Of a stretch of 64,000 bases of DNA, positions 7,553 to 15,166 are shown piece by piece. This stretch comes from Flammeovirgaceae bacterium UBA6059 (GTDB taxonomy: Bacteria; Bacteroidota; Bacteroidia; Cytophagales; Cyclobacteriaceae). Made by a program: the position numbers and the translations under genes. Every line of letters starts with the position of its first letter. The first letter of the stretch is position 1. The notes under the pieces were generated by a model. The model ran no database searches and was not told the origin of the DNA. It saw nothing but the letters and a program-made list of their open reading frames with translations. Location of the stretch: positions 1-64,000 of the forward strand of contig DIYH01000038.1 in assembly GCA_002435755.1 (NCBI GenBank), given 5' to 3'.

Positions 7553-10068
7553 TAAATTTCAAAGAAAGAAGCGAGACAGAGCAGCTGGATTTTTTTGAAA
7601 GGAGCTATAACCAGTATAAGAAGGCCTCCCAGCATAACTTAGAGCACAATGACTATTTCATGGTTGCCGGCAAGGTTTATTGTTTGAGGTTTTTAGGTAC
7701 AGAACTAAGACGAATTCTCATTGCCGCTCTTGAGCATCTTAGAGTACCAGCCTGTGGAGAGGTTGATGTTACTTTGCACGTATGGGATAGTGAGTCTACA
7801 GGTACGGCTATGTCACCTCCTCCATGTGATTGGGACGCGTTTACCGACAGGGGAGATATATGGGGATTTAACAGCAAAAGGATCAGAACAGCCTTTCACT
7901 ATAGTGATTATTCAGTCAACCTGTATGATCACCAGCGAGCGATAGGCATCTATTGGGTGCAAAACTCAAAGTCAATTCCCTATTGGACAACCTCTGCCCC
8001 GTTCAGAACGCTTTTTCAATGGTCGCTATCAGGATATGGTTTGCAATTGATCCACGCTGCTGGTGTGGGAAAGGATCGTAATTTATTCATCATAACCGGA
8101 AAGGGAGGTGTTGGAAAGTCAAGCACAGCACTGGCTTGTATCAATGCAGGTATGGATTACATTGGGGATGATTACATTATTGTTGAAAACGGAAGTCCAC
8201 AAAAAGCCTACTCTTTATACAGCACTGCGAAGCTTTTTAATGATGATATTGGGCGCTTTCCTAACTTATCACAACTTGTTGGCGAAAGACAGTCTAAAGA
8301 GCAAGAAAAAGGAGTGTACCAGCTATATCCTGATTTACAGGCTCAAATTAAAAAGGAAGGTGTGGTTAAGGCATTTCTTGTTCCCAGCATAACTGGAAAA
8401 CCTGATCCTTCAAGCTTTCAGGCTATCCCGAAATGGAGAGTTGAAAAGGCAATGGCGTTCACGACTATTTCTCAATTGCCTGGAGCCGGAGAGGATACTT
8501 CAGAATACATTAAAAAGTTAGTTGAAGATACGCCTTGCTTTGAGGCAAAGTTGAGTAACGAATTTAATGAAATACCAGCATCAATCCTTCAGATGCTGGC
8601 TTCTGACTTTGAATCGTACAGAGAACCTCCGCTCAATTCGAGTGGAGATCAACCACTCATAAGTGTAGTCATCCCTGTATTTAATGCCGCAGAATTCATT
8701 TTGGATGCCATTACTAGCGTTAACAATCAAGGGTATTCTACCATTGAAATTATAGTTATCGATGATGGTTCTACTGATGAATTGAAGCATGTGCTAGAAG
8801 AATCAAATGCAGATGTCCGATATCTCTATCAAGAGAATGAAGGCCCATCCAGTGCTCGTAACAGAGGTATTCTCAATTGCACTGGATCCTACATTGCCTT
8901 TCTTGATGTTGATGACTATTGGCCTGAAAACAACTTGAGAACCCTGTTGCATGAAATGACTACAGAATCAGATATGATGGTCGTTCAGGGCTTTGGACAA
9001 GTAGTAAAGAACAATAGTGATGGCAGTGTAGCCTACCTTGGTAATCCAAAGGAGTCATTTCCCTTTTACATAGGTGCAGCACTCTATCGCAAAGAAGTGT
9101 TTACCCAAGTCGGATTGTTTGATACCTCAATGAAGTATGGTGAAGATACCGACTGGTACAACAGACTGATCGAGTCACAATTGAAATATAAGCGAATCAA
9201 TCAGACCAGTCTTTATGTCAGGCGTCATGGTAACAATATGACCGAAGGAAGAGATCTCGTGGACCTGGGTGTATTGCAGGTGTTCAAAAAGAAACTTGAA
9301 AGAGATCGAAAACGAGAATCTCATACTTTCTTGGAAAATCAAGATGCTCAGAATCCGTTGGTTAGCGTAATCATACCAGTTTATAATGGAGAGCTATTTG
9401 TGGCTGAAGCTATTGACAGTGTTTTAAGACAGGATTATGGTAATCTGGAAATAATTGTAATAAATGATGGGAGTACTGATAAGACGTCTGAGGCGTTGGC
9501 AATTTTTGGTGATCAAATAAGAATAGTAAATCAAACTAACAGAGGGGTATCTGCTGCCCGCAATGTTGGTATCAAGAATTCTACAGGTGACTATATAGCC
9601 TTTTTGGATGCTGATGATCTATGGCTTCCTTCCAAGTTAGGGCGTCAAGTGTCAGAAATTCAGAGCTCAAAAGCTGATATAGTCGTGGGACTGATGAAAT
9701 CAACAGGTTTGGATACAAAGATTGAAGAGACTAGAAATATTAATGCGAAAGCAGTACTTTCTATGATTCCCGGAGCATCACTTTTTCGAAAGGCTGTTTT
9801 TGAAACAGTTGGTGACTTTGACGAGAGGTTAGAGAATTATGAGGACATGGATTGGTTTTTCAAGGCGCGTGAAAAGAAAACTAGAATAAATGTTCAAAAC
9901 GAAACGTGCCTGATTGCGAGGAGTCATGCAGGTTCTTTCCGTGATTCTAACTTTGATAAAAGTAGCCTTCTTAAAGCCTACAAAAACTCTCTTCTAAGGC
10001 GCAAGTCCAATAATCAAGCACAATTGCCAGACCTCAATCTTGGAGAGATTATGAATAAGTCAAACTAA
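7549..10068 (+). CDS. HprK-like kinase domain fused to two GT2 glycosyltransferase domains
   Basis: Residues ~30-340 of this 839-residue protein resemble HprK-related P-loop kinases: Walker A GKGGVGKSS (184-192), then GDDYIIVE with paired Asp207-Asp208. Relatives in lasso-peptide clusters phosphorylate the precursor peptide, but this one is untested. Two full GT2 domains follow, at about 368-590 (DDGST 405-409, DVDD 453-456, EDTDW 532-536) and 602-800 (NDGST, DADD 687-690, EDMDW). Both keep the nucleotide-sugar and metal motifs, so both look active. The frame is continuous through both junctions. A kinase with two transferases in one chain suggests that phosphorylation and sugar addition act on the same substrate. 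It overlaps the ABC gene by 4 bases; the next GT2 starts one base after its stop. Confidence 0.8.
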   Translation: MINFKERSETEQLDFFERSYNQYKKASQHNLEHNDYFMVAGKVYCLRFLGTELRRILIAALEHLRVPACGEVDVTLHVWDSESTGTAMSPPPCDWDAFTDRGDIWGFNSKRIRTAFHYSDYSVNLYDHQRAIGIYWVQNSKSIPYWTTSAPFRTLFQWSLSGYGLQLIHAAGVGKDRNLFIITGKGGVGKSSTALACINAGMDYIGDDYIIVENGSPQKAYSLYSTAKLFNDDIGRFPNLSQLVGERQSKEQEKGVYQLYPDLQAQIKKEGVVKAFLVPSITGKPDPSSFQAIPKWRVEKAMAFTTISQLPGAGEDTSEYIKKLVEDTPCFEAKLSNEFNEIPASILQMLASDFESYREPPLNSSGDQPLISVVIPVFNAAEFILDAITSVNNQGYSTIEIIVIDDGSTDELKHVLEESNADVRYLYQENEGPSSARNRGILNCTGSYIAFLDVDDYWPENNLRTLLHEMTTESDMMVVQGFGQVVKNNSDGSVAYLGNPKESFPFYIGAALYRKEVFTQVGLFDTSMKYGEDTDWYNRLIESQLKYKRINQTSLYVRRHGNNMTEGRDLVDLGVLQVFKKKLERDRKRESHTFLENQDAQNPLVSVIIPVYNGELFVAEAIDSVLRQDYGNLEIIVINDGSTDKTSEALAIFGDQIRIVNQTNRGVSAARNVGIKNSTGDYIAFLDADDLWLPSKLGRQVSEIQSSKADIVVGLMKSTGLDTKIEETRNINAKAVLSMIPGASLFRKAVFETVGDFDERLENYEDMDWFFKAREKKTRINVQNETCLIARSHAGSFRDSNFDKSSLLKAYKNSLLRRKSNNQAQLPDLNLGEIMNKSN

Positions 10069-10069
10069 C

Positions 10070-10744
10070 ATGCAGAATCCTAAAGTCAGCGTGATCATGC
10101 CCGTATTGAATGGAGCTGAATTTTTTTCAGAGGCTATTCAAAGTGTTGTAGATCAATCCTACTCTAACTATGAAATAGTGGTCGTTGACGGAAAATCAAC
10201 AGATAATTCTGTAGAGATAGCAAAGAGTTTTGGACTTGATGTTATTCAGCAGCCCGCTACAGGTATTTCTGACGCCTACAATGCAGGAATCCGATACTCT
10301 TCAAATCAGCTTGTTTCATTCCTGTCTTGTGATGACCGATGGCACCCTGATAAACTGAAGCTTCAGGTAGAGCGAATGGTCAGTGATGAGTCGATCATGT
10401 ATACTAACTCGAGAATATCATTCTTCCTTGATGACCCTGAGCATGTGCCGGAAGGTTTCCGGCTTGAGCATCTACTACAAAACCCTGTAGGTATTATTAT
10501 GGAAACTCTGGTTGCCCGTCGTGAAGTATTTGATAGGGTTGGCCTGTTCGATATCAGACTTTCAACTGCAGAAGACGTTGATTGGTTTGGTCGCGCTCAG
10601 AATATGAAAGTAACAAATGAGGTACTGGATGAAGTACTGCTTATGAAGAGAGTGCATCAAAAAAGTATATCTCTAAACGTTGACCGGAATAATAAAAACT
10701 TGCTCACCGTAATGCGGCAACTAGTAAAACAAAGAAAGCAATGA
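10070..10744 (+). CDS. glycosyltransferase family 2 protein with altered DxD region
   Basis: This is a 224-residue single GT2 domain: start KVSVIMPVLNGAEFF, VVVDGKSTD for nucleotide binding, and AEDVDWFGRA near the C-terminus. Where the relatives have D-A-D-D or D-V-D-D, this protein has S-C-D-D (FLSCDDRW, about residue 83-89), so the first acid of the metal-binding motif is replaced by Ser. It may still bind metal through the remaining acids. VDGKSTDNS instead of NDGSTD and GISDAYNAG rather than SSARNRG place it in a different GT2 subgroup from its neighbours. Same operon: one base after the previous stop, 4-base overlap with the next gene. Confidence 0.87.
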   Translation: MQNPKVSVIMPVLNGAEFFSEAIQSVVDQSYSNYEIVVVDGKSTDNSVEIAKSFGLDVIQQPATGISDAYNAGIRYSSNQLVSFLSCDDRWHPDKLKLQVERMVSDESIMYTNSRISFFLDDPEHVPEGFRLEHLLQNPVGIIMETLVARREVFDRVGLFDIRLSTAEDVDWFGRAQNMKVTNEVLDEVLLMKRVHQKSISLNVDRNNKNLLTVMRQLVKQRKQ

Positions 10745-11409
10745 CAATTTCTGTTATAATGCCAGTCTACAATGGAGCTGACTTTATTGGTGAAGCGCTT
10801 CAGAGTATTCTTATGCAGACTCAGCCTGTCCAGGAAATCATAGTGATCAATGATGGGTCAACTGATAATCTGGATGAGGCGTTGGACCCTTTTCTTACTT
10901 CTATCACATTGATCAATCAATCCAACGCAGGTCAAGCTGCAGCTCGAAACAAGGGGATTAGACTTGCCAAAAGTGAGTTAATAGCTTTTTTGGATGCAGA
11001 TGATTATTGGAAAAACAATCATATAGAATTGCTGTGCAATAAACTAAAAAATGATTCATCCCTTGACTATGTAATTGGGCGTGTAAAGAATTTTAAACAA
11101 GACTGTAGTATCTCAGAAGGCCTGGAAAATCCGAATGATGGTCTTGCGGGTTTTGTGCCAGGTGCAGGGCTGTTTCACCGGAGTTGTTTTGAAAGGGTTG
11201 GGTTGTTTGATGAGAGCTACAGACTGGCTGAAGTGGTTGACTGGTCTTCACGGGCAATGGATGGCCTGTTGAAATTTGAGATTGTGGAAGCCATAACTCT
11301 AATGAGAAGAATACATGGAAACAATAATGGGATCAAAAAAGCAGCGCTGAAGAAGGAGTATCTAAGAGCCATTAGAACTTCCTTAAAAAGAAGGGAGGCA
11401 AAAAAGTGA
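10741..11409 (+). CDS. glycosyltransferase family 2 protein
   Basis: This is a 222-residue GT2 enzyme with TISVIMPVYNGADFI, VINDGSTDN and the metal motif FLDADDYW. The usual late E-D-x-D-W motif reads AEVVDWSSRA here, with Val for the first Asp, while the previous three GT2 modules keep E-D. It transfers a sugar from a nucleotide donor to an unknown acceptor, probably in the cytoplasm. It closely resembles the two GT2 domains of the fused kinase protein, which suggests local duplication. It starts within the ATGA overlap of the gene before and ends in a GTGA overlap with the next. Confidence 0.88.
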   Translation: MTISVIMPVYNGADFIGEALQSILMQTQPVQEIIVINDGSTDNLDEALDPFLTSITLINQSNAGQAAARNKGIRLAKSELIAFLDADDYWKNNHIELLCNKLKNDSSLDYVIGRVKNFKQDCSISEGLENPNDGLAGFVPGAGLFHRSCFERVGLFDESYRLAEVVDWSSRAMDGLLKFEIVEAITLMRRIHGNNNGIKKAALKKEYLRAIRTSLKRREAKK

Positions 11410-12242
11410 TTTTGGCGCATCCAAGATTTGGTCTTGGTAATCGACTAATCTGCATAGCTTCTTGTCTTTGGATAAGTGAAGAAATGAAACGGGAGTGCAA
11501 GATATTGTGGCTGCCAGACAGGGATTGTCCCTTTCATTTTGAAGAGCTATTCCTGCCTAATTCGAAACTCGAATTTATAAGGCTAAATCAAGCACAGGAG
11601 TTTGTAAAGAAGATCAGGTCAACAGTTGTCTCTAATGACATGAAAAGTCATACCTGGAAGGATCGTGAGTTTGTTTATTTAGATCAAAACAAGCTATCTC
11701 CGTGGGGTGATAGGGTTGGTTCTTTTATCAGGTTTCACCATTCCTTCCAAACCATATGCATCCATACATGGGAAGGGTTTGGTCATAATACGCCTTATTT
11801 CAGTCTGTTTGAGCCGATTCTAAAAGTATCCGAGCGAGTAATGAAACTCGACAGAGAATTAAAGCTTTCCGAACGGGTCGGGATACATATCCGAGCTACG
11901 GATCATTTTAAGAACAAGAGCCATCGAGATAGCTATTACCCTCCCAGTGTATTTATTAAGTTAATGGAAAAGATAATGCGTCTGGATCCAGATAGTCTGT
12001 TCTATGTTGCTAGTGATGATGTAAACGTCACTGAGGAGATTTACGCCCAATTTGAAGATTCAGTGAGTTTTCTTACTGTGGGTAATGATCGCTACAGTCT
12101 CGATGGAACTTATGACGCACTCATTGATGCTTATTGCCTATCAAGGACTAAGCTGATTATTGGAAACCCTAGAAGTTCTTTTTCACATATGGCTGCTAAG
12201 TTGGCAGGCGCTGAGTTGACCGAACCGGAAGAGTTTTTGTAA
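11406..12242 (+). CDS. fucosyltransferase-like protein (NodZ/GT23-like fold)
   Basis: This protein (278 residues) starts with PRFGLGNRLICIASCLW, has VGIHIRATDH (His161, Arg163, Thr165, Asp166) and ends with DAYCLSRTKLIIGNPRSSFSHMA. The H-x-R-x-T-D motif and the Ser-Ser-Phe-Ser segment are features of NodZ/FUT8 and other GT-B fucosyltransferase-like proteins, where the Arg contacts GDP-sugar. The call is by motif only; the donor may not be fucose. The GTG start at 11406 overlaps the preceding TGA by 4 bases and puts the conserved G-x-G-N-R motif near the N-terminus, as in the paralogue at 13389. Confidence 0.68.
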   Translation: MILAHPRFGLGNRLICIASCLWISEEMKRECKILWLPDRDCPFHFEELFLPNSKLEFIRLNQAQEFVKKIRSTVVSNDMKSHTWKDREFVYLDQNKLSPWGDRVGSFIRFHHSFQTICIHTWEGFGHNTPYFSLFEPILKVSERVMKLDRELKLSERVGIHIRATDHFKNKSHRDSYYPPSVFIKLMEKIMRLDPDSLFYVASDDVNVTEEIYAQFEDSVSFLTVGNDRYSLDGTYDALIDAYCLSRTKLIIGNPRSSFSHMAAKLAGAELTEPEEFL

Positions 12243-12290
12243 TCCAAAATGTGCTGTTCGAGAAGGGTGTAGTATAGAGAATAAAGATTT

Positions 12291-12995
12291 ATGAAAAAGC
12301 GAAAAGACTTTGTGATTTATGGTCAAGGTAGGTCAGGAAGTACGTTGTTAGTTGATTTACTTAACTGTCATGATCTAATCCGTTGTGAAGGAGAGATTTT
12401 TGGGGAACAGGTATGGAAAAGTGTGTTTCAAGAAAATCTCTTTAAGTTGGTTCAACGCTTCCCTTATACTTATTTGAATTCGAAACTTCTCAAGGCCTCC
12501 AACAAGTCTTATGGCTTCAAACTCCTTAGTTACCAGACCCCTAATGTTGACAACTTTCTAGATCACCTTAGAGATAAAGGCTGGCTTGTTATATACATCC
12601 GCAGAAAGAGCATTTTTAAAATGGCTATTTCTAGCACGATAGCTCAAAAATATAACAAATGGACAGCTCTCAAGGAAGAAAGAGTTTATCCAGACAAGAT
12701 TCTACTTGACAAGTACGAATTTTGTGGAGCCTTATCGTGGATAATGAAAAATGAGGGCAGAATTCAAAAGAACCTTAGCTACTTAACCCATCATACGGTA
12801 ACCTACGAGGAAGATCTGGAAAACGAACAAACTTGGTCCAAAACGTGCAATTTGATATTTGATCTTCTTGAGATTCCCCATTTTAATGTTGCATCAAAGT
12901 ACAGAAAAACTGACCCCAGGCCGTATGAGGAACGAATAACGAATTATGATGAGTTGGTTGGTATAGCTCAAAGTTTAGGCCTGACTACTCGCTGA
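12291..12995 (+). CDS. sulfotransferase family protein
   Basis: This protein (234 residues) has the PAPS 5'-phosphosulfate loop at the very N-terminus (IYGQGRSGSTLL, 9-20) and a 3'-phosphate-binding segment VIYIRRKSIFKMAIS with Arg104, Arg105 and Ser107. It would transfer sulfate from PAPS to a hydroxyl of a sugar, peptide or lipid. At 234 residues it is short but complete by motif. It lies 48 bases after the preceding gene in the same direction. Sulfotransferases also occur as tailoring enzymes in some RiPP and nodulation-factor clusters, so it fits either reading of the operon. Confidence 0.83.
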   Translation: MKKRKDFVIYGQGRSGSTLLVDLLNCHDLIRCEGEIFGEQVWKSVFQENLFKLVQRFPYTYLNSKLLKASNKSYGFKLLSYQTPNVDNFLDHLRDKGWLVIYIRRKSIFKMAISSTIAQKYNKWTALKEERVYPDKILLDKYEFCGALSWIMKNEGRIQKNLSYLTHHTVTYEEDLENEQTWSKTCNLIFDLLEIPHFNVASKYRKTDPRPYEERITNYDELVGIAQSLGLTTR

Positions 12996-13388
12996 CTCTG
13001 TAGTTGGATTTTGAATTCTTTTATTCCTAGCCAACCTTTTTCTCTACTCTTTCATATTAAGCCTATAATGGCTTGTCTTTCAGTAATGACCTAATGCTTA
13101 TGTTGCTACTATGCTGGTTTGTTAGCATACTTCTCTAACGAAATGATTATGGCCGCAAGAACAAATAGACAATGCAATAATTGAAATCATAGATATTATA
13201 AGACTCCCAAAAGCCTTAGGTCAAATAGAGTCTTTGAATGGAATTACCTATATGTACTAGAGATATCCTAAGAATGAGGGCAACCCTGCTCTCATGAGAT
13301 CCTTAACTTTGATTATGTTAAGTAAGTTGATAGAACCTTTTGTCTGGATGTTTATAATACCATTTTTGAATTTCTCAATTATGACACT
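12996..13388 (+). other. 393-base AT-rich gap inside the operon, no secure gene
   Basis: Six-frame reading by eye finds only stop-interrupted stretches. In the frame of 13144-13392 there are about 38 codons (starting near 13147, WPQEQIDNAIIEII...), a TAG at 13258-13260, then an open stretch whose ATG at 13294 gives a hydrophobic 32-codon ORF ending in TGA at 13390-13392. That TGA overlaps the GTG start of the next gene in the same GTGA manner as the upstream gene pair. This could be a decayed gene, a small coupled leader ORF or chance. No terminator or strong promoter was recognised. Confidence 0.35.
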
Positions 13389-14204
13389 GTGATTGTTTGC
13401 TATCCTAAGGCAGGTTTGGCTAATAGAATGAGGAATATCACTTCGTGTCTATGGATAAGTGATATGTTAAACATGGAATGCCGAATTCTATGGAAACATG
13501 ATGATGGTATATCTTGTGATTTTAGTGATCTCTTTGAACAGAACGATAAGGTAAAGCTCCTATCTGAGAAGAGGAGTCTTGAGATATTAGAAGCGATGGA
13601 TAACTATAATAGGATTCTCTTCAGGCTGAAAAATTGGGTCACAAAAGATTTTAAGTTGGTAAGGGATGGAAGAAGAGTTCAAAGTAATCATGTCTTGACA
13701 CCTAAGGTTATCTGGGCAAGCACCTATTCAACGATTTGCGTGCATTCTTGGAGTGAGTTTGGGTTAAATCAAGAGTATTTCTCTTTTTTGGAGCCGGTTG
13801 GTTCTGTTTCCAAAGAAATAGATCGTATTGACACTCACCATCGGCTTGACCAATGTATTGGTATTCACATCAGGGGTACAGACAATGCTCTTTCTAAAGC
13901 TAACAGCCCACCCTTCATTTTCGAAAATGTGATATCGGACCTTATAAAAAAGGACGGAAAAAGCAAGTTCTATTTGGTTACTGACGAACCGTTACTCGGA
14001 ACTAGACTAAGTGAGCTTTTTAAACCCAATCTTATATTTTATCCTAGGCCTCAAAACAGAAATACTATAGAGGGAGTACAAGGGGCACTTATTGACCTAT
14101 ACTGTCTTTCAAGGACTAAACGTGTTTTGGGAAGTTACTATAGTTCATTCTCAAGAGTTGCCTCTGAAATTGGCAAGAAACAACTTGATGTCATCAGATT
14201 ATAG
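13389..14204 (+). CDS. fucosyltransferase-like protein, paralogue of the 11406 gene
   Basis: This 271-residue protein is built like the gene at 11406: YPKAGLANRMRNITSCLW at the start, CIGIHIRGTDN (His160, Arg162, Thr164, Asp165) and DLYCLSRTKRVLGSYYSSFSR near the end. It shares TICVHSW with TICIHTW of the paralogue. It is likely a GT-B glycosyltransferase using a GDP-sugar; the exact sugar is unknown. The start is GTG, chosen because it aligns with the GTG start of the paralogue. It is set off from the operon by a 393-base gap, so it may be expressed separately. It ends 7 bases before the convergent EamA gene. Confidence 0.65.
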   Translation: MIVCYPKAGLANRMRNITSCLWISDMLNMECRILWKHDDGISCDFSDLFEQNDKVKLLSEKRSLEILEAMDNYNRILFRLKNWVTKDFKLVRDGRRVQSNHVLTPKVIWASTYSTICVHSWSEFGLNQEYFSFLEPVGSVSKEIDRIDTHHRLDQCIGIHIRGTDNALSKANSPPFIFENVISDLIKKDGKSKFYLVTDEPLLGTRLSELFKPNLIFYPRPQNRNTIEGVQGALIDLYCLSRTKRVLGSYYSSFSRVASEIGKKQLDVIRL

Positions 14205-14211
14205 TTTGTTC

Positions 14212-15111
14212 TTACTTCTTGCTCACCCATACCACACCCCCAATCACAACTGCAGCACCAACTACCTGATACCAATCCAGTTTTTCCCCGAGGAAGATGA
14301 TGGCTAGCAGGATGGTCGAGACCGGTCCAAGGCTACCAATGATCGACATATTAGAGGCTCCCATTCGGCTGATGGCTCCTGAGATGAGAAAAGAGGGCAG
14401 GATGGTAGCGAATACTGCCATAGTCGCTCCAAGATAATATACCTCTTGGCTATGGTCCATAATAGACTGTTCTGGGCTAGAGCTCAATGTAAAATGGATG
14501 AGCACACAAAAGGCAGAAATACTAAGCGACCATGCAGTAAACCGAACTGTACCGAACCTGGGGATATATCTCCCGCTTGTTACCAGAAAGAAAGCATAGG
14601 TCAAAGCACTTAAAAAAACCAATCCTGCTCCTATCCAGAAATCTGTGTCAGATTCAACGAAGAGCTGAGGTAGGAAAATGATCAGCATCCCGAAATAAGC
14701 AATACCGATACCTAAATACTGACGCTTCGTGATTTGCTCTTTCAAGATAAACCTGGAGATCAAAATCACGATAGTTGGGTATGTAAAAAGGATTAGTCGC
14801 TCCAGACTCGCAGAGATATATAGGAGTCCTTGAAAGTCGAAGAGACTCGCGAGATAATAACCAAAAATACCAGCGATAACTACCCCGACATAATCTCTCA
14901 TTCCTAATACGATTCCGTCGGGTTTCTTACTCCAAAAGGCGTCAATGAGAAGGTAGATAGGTAAAGAAAACGCCATTCTCAATACCAAGAGTGATACATG
15001 ATCAACACCATAAGGGTAAGCCAGTTTCACCATGACGGCCTTGGTGGAGAAAAGCACCACACCAGCAGCAGCCATGAATAAGGCAAGCGGAGAAGCGATC
15101 TTTGCAGTCAT
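14212..15111 (-). CDS. EamA/DMT-family permease
   Basis: This protein (299 residues) is almost wholly hydrophobic, with about ten membrane helices and two repeated EamA halves (first about 10-140, second about 150-295). The second half ends with the typical LGEKLDWYQVVGAAVVIGGV. It is a drug/metabolite transporter-superfamily permease of the inner membrane; substrate unknown. An upstream in-frame GTG at 15123 falls inside the terminator hairpin of the P5C dehydrogenase gene, so ATG 15111 is preferred. The hairpin means that its own transcription depends on read-through or on a promoter overlapping the terminator. Confidence 0.88.
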   Translation of the reverse strand: MTAKIASPLALFMAAAGVVLFSTKAVMVKLAYPYGVDHVSLLVLRMAFSLPIYLLIDAFWSKKPDGIVLGMRDYVGVVIAGIFGYYLASLFDFQGLLYISASLERLILFTYPTIVILISRFILKEQITKRQYLGIGIAYFGMLIIFLPQLFVESDTDFWIGAGLVFLSALTYAFFLVTSGRYIPRFGTVRFTAWSLSISAFCVLIHFTLSSSPEQSIMDHSQEVYYLGATMAVFATILPSFLISGAISRMGASNMSIIGSLGPVSTILLAIIFLGEKLDWYQVVGAAVVIGGVVWVSKK

Positions 15112-15145
15112 AAAAAAAGTCACCCGAAGTTAATCGAGTGACTTT
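15112..15145 (-). terminator. terminator of the P5C dehydrogenase gene
   Basis: On the minus strand an 8-bp perfect stem AAAGTCAC/GTGACTTT (15138-15145 with 15116-15123), extended inside by CGA/TCG, is followed by a run of U (15112-15118). The U-run ends one base before the EamA ATG. Confidence 0.85.
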
Positions 15146-15166
15146 GAATCTATCGGATTGCACAGC

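Noticed and set aside
13122..13190. 22-codon minus-strand ORF MISIIALSICSC...
   Set aside because: Very short and without supporting signals; its hydrophobic start in AT-rich DNA is expected by chance.
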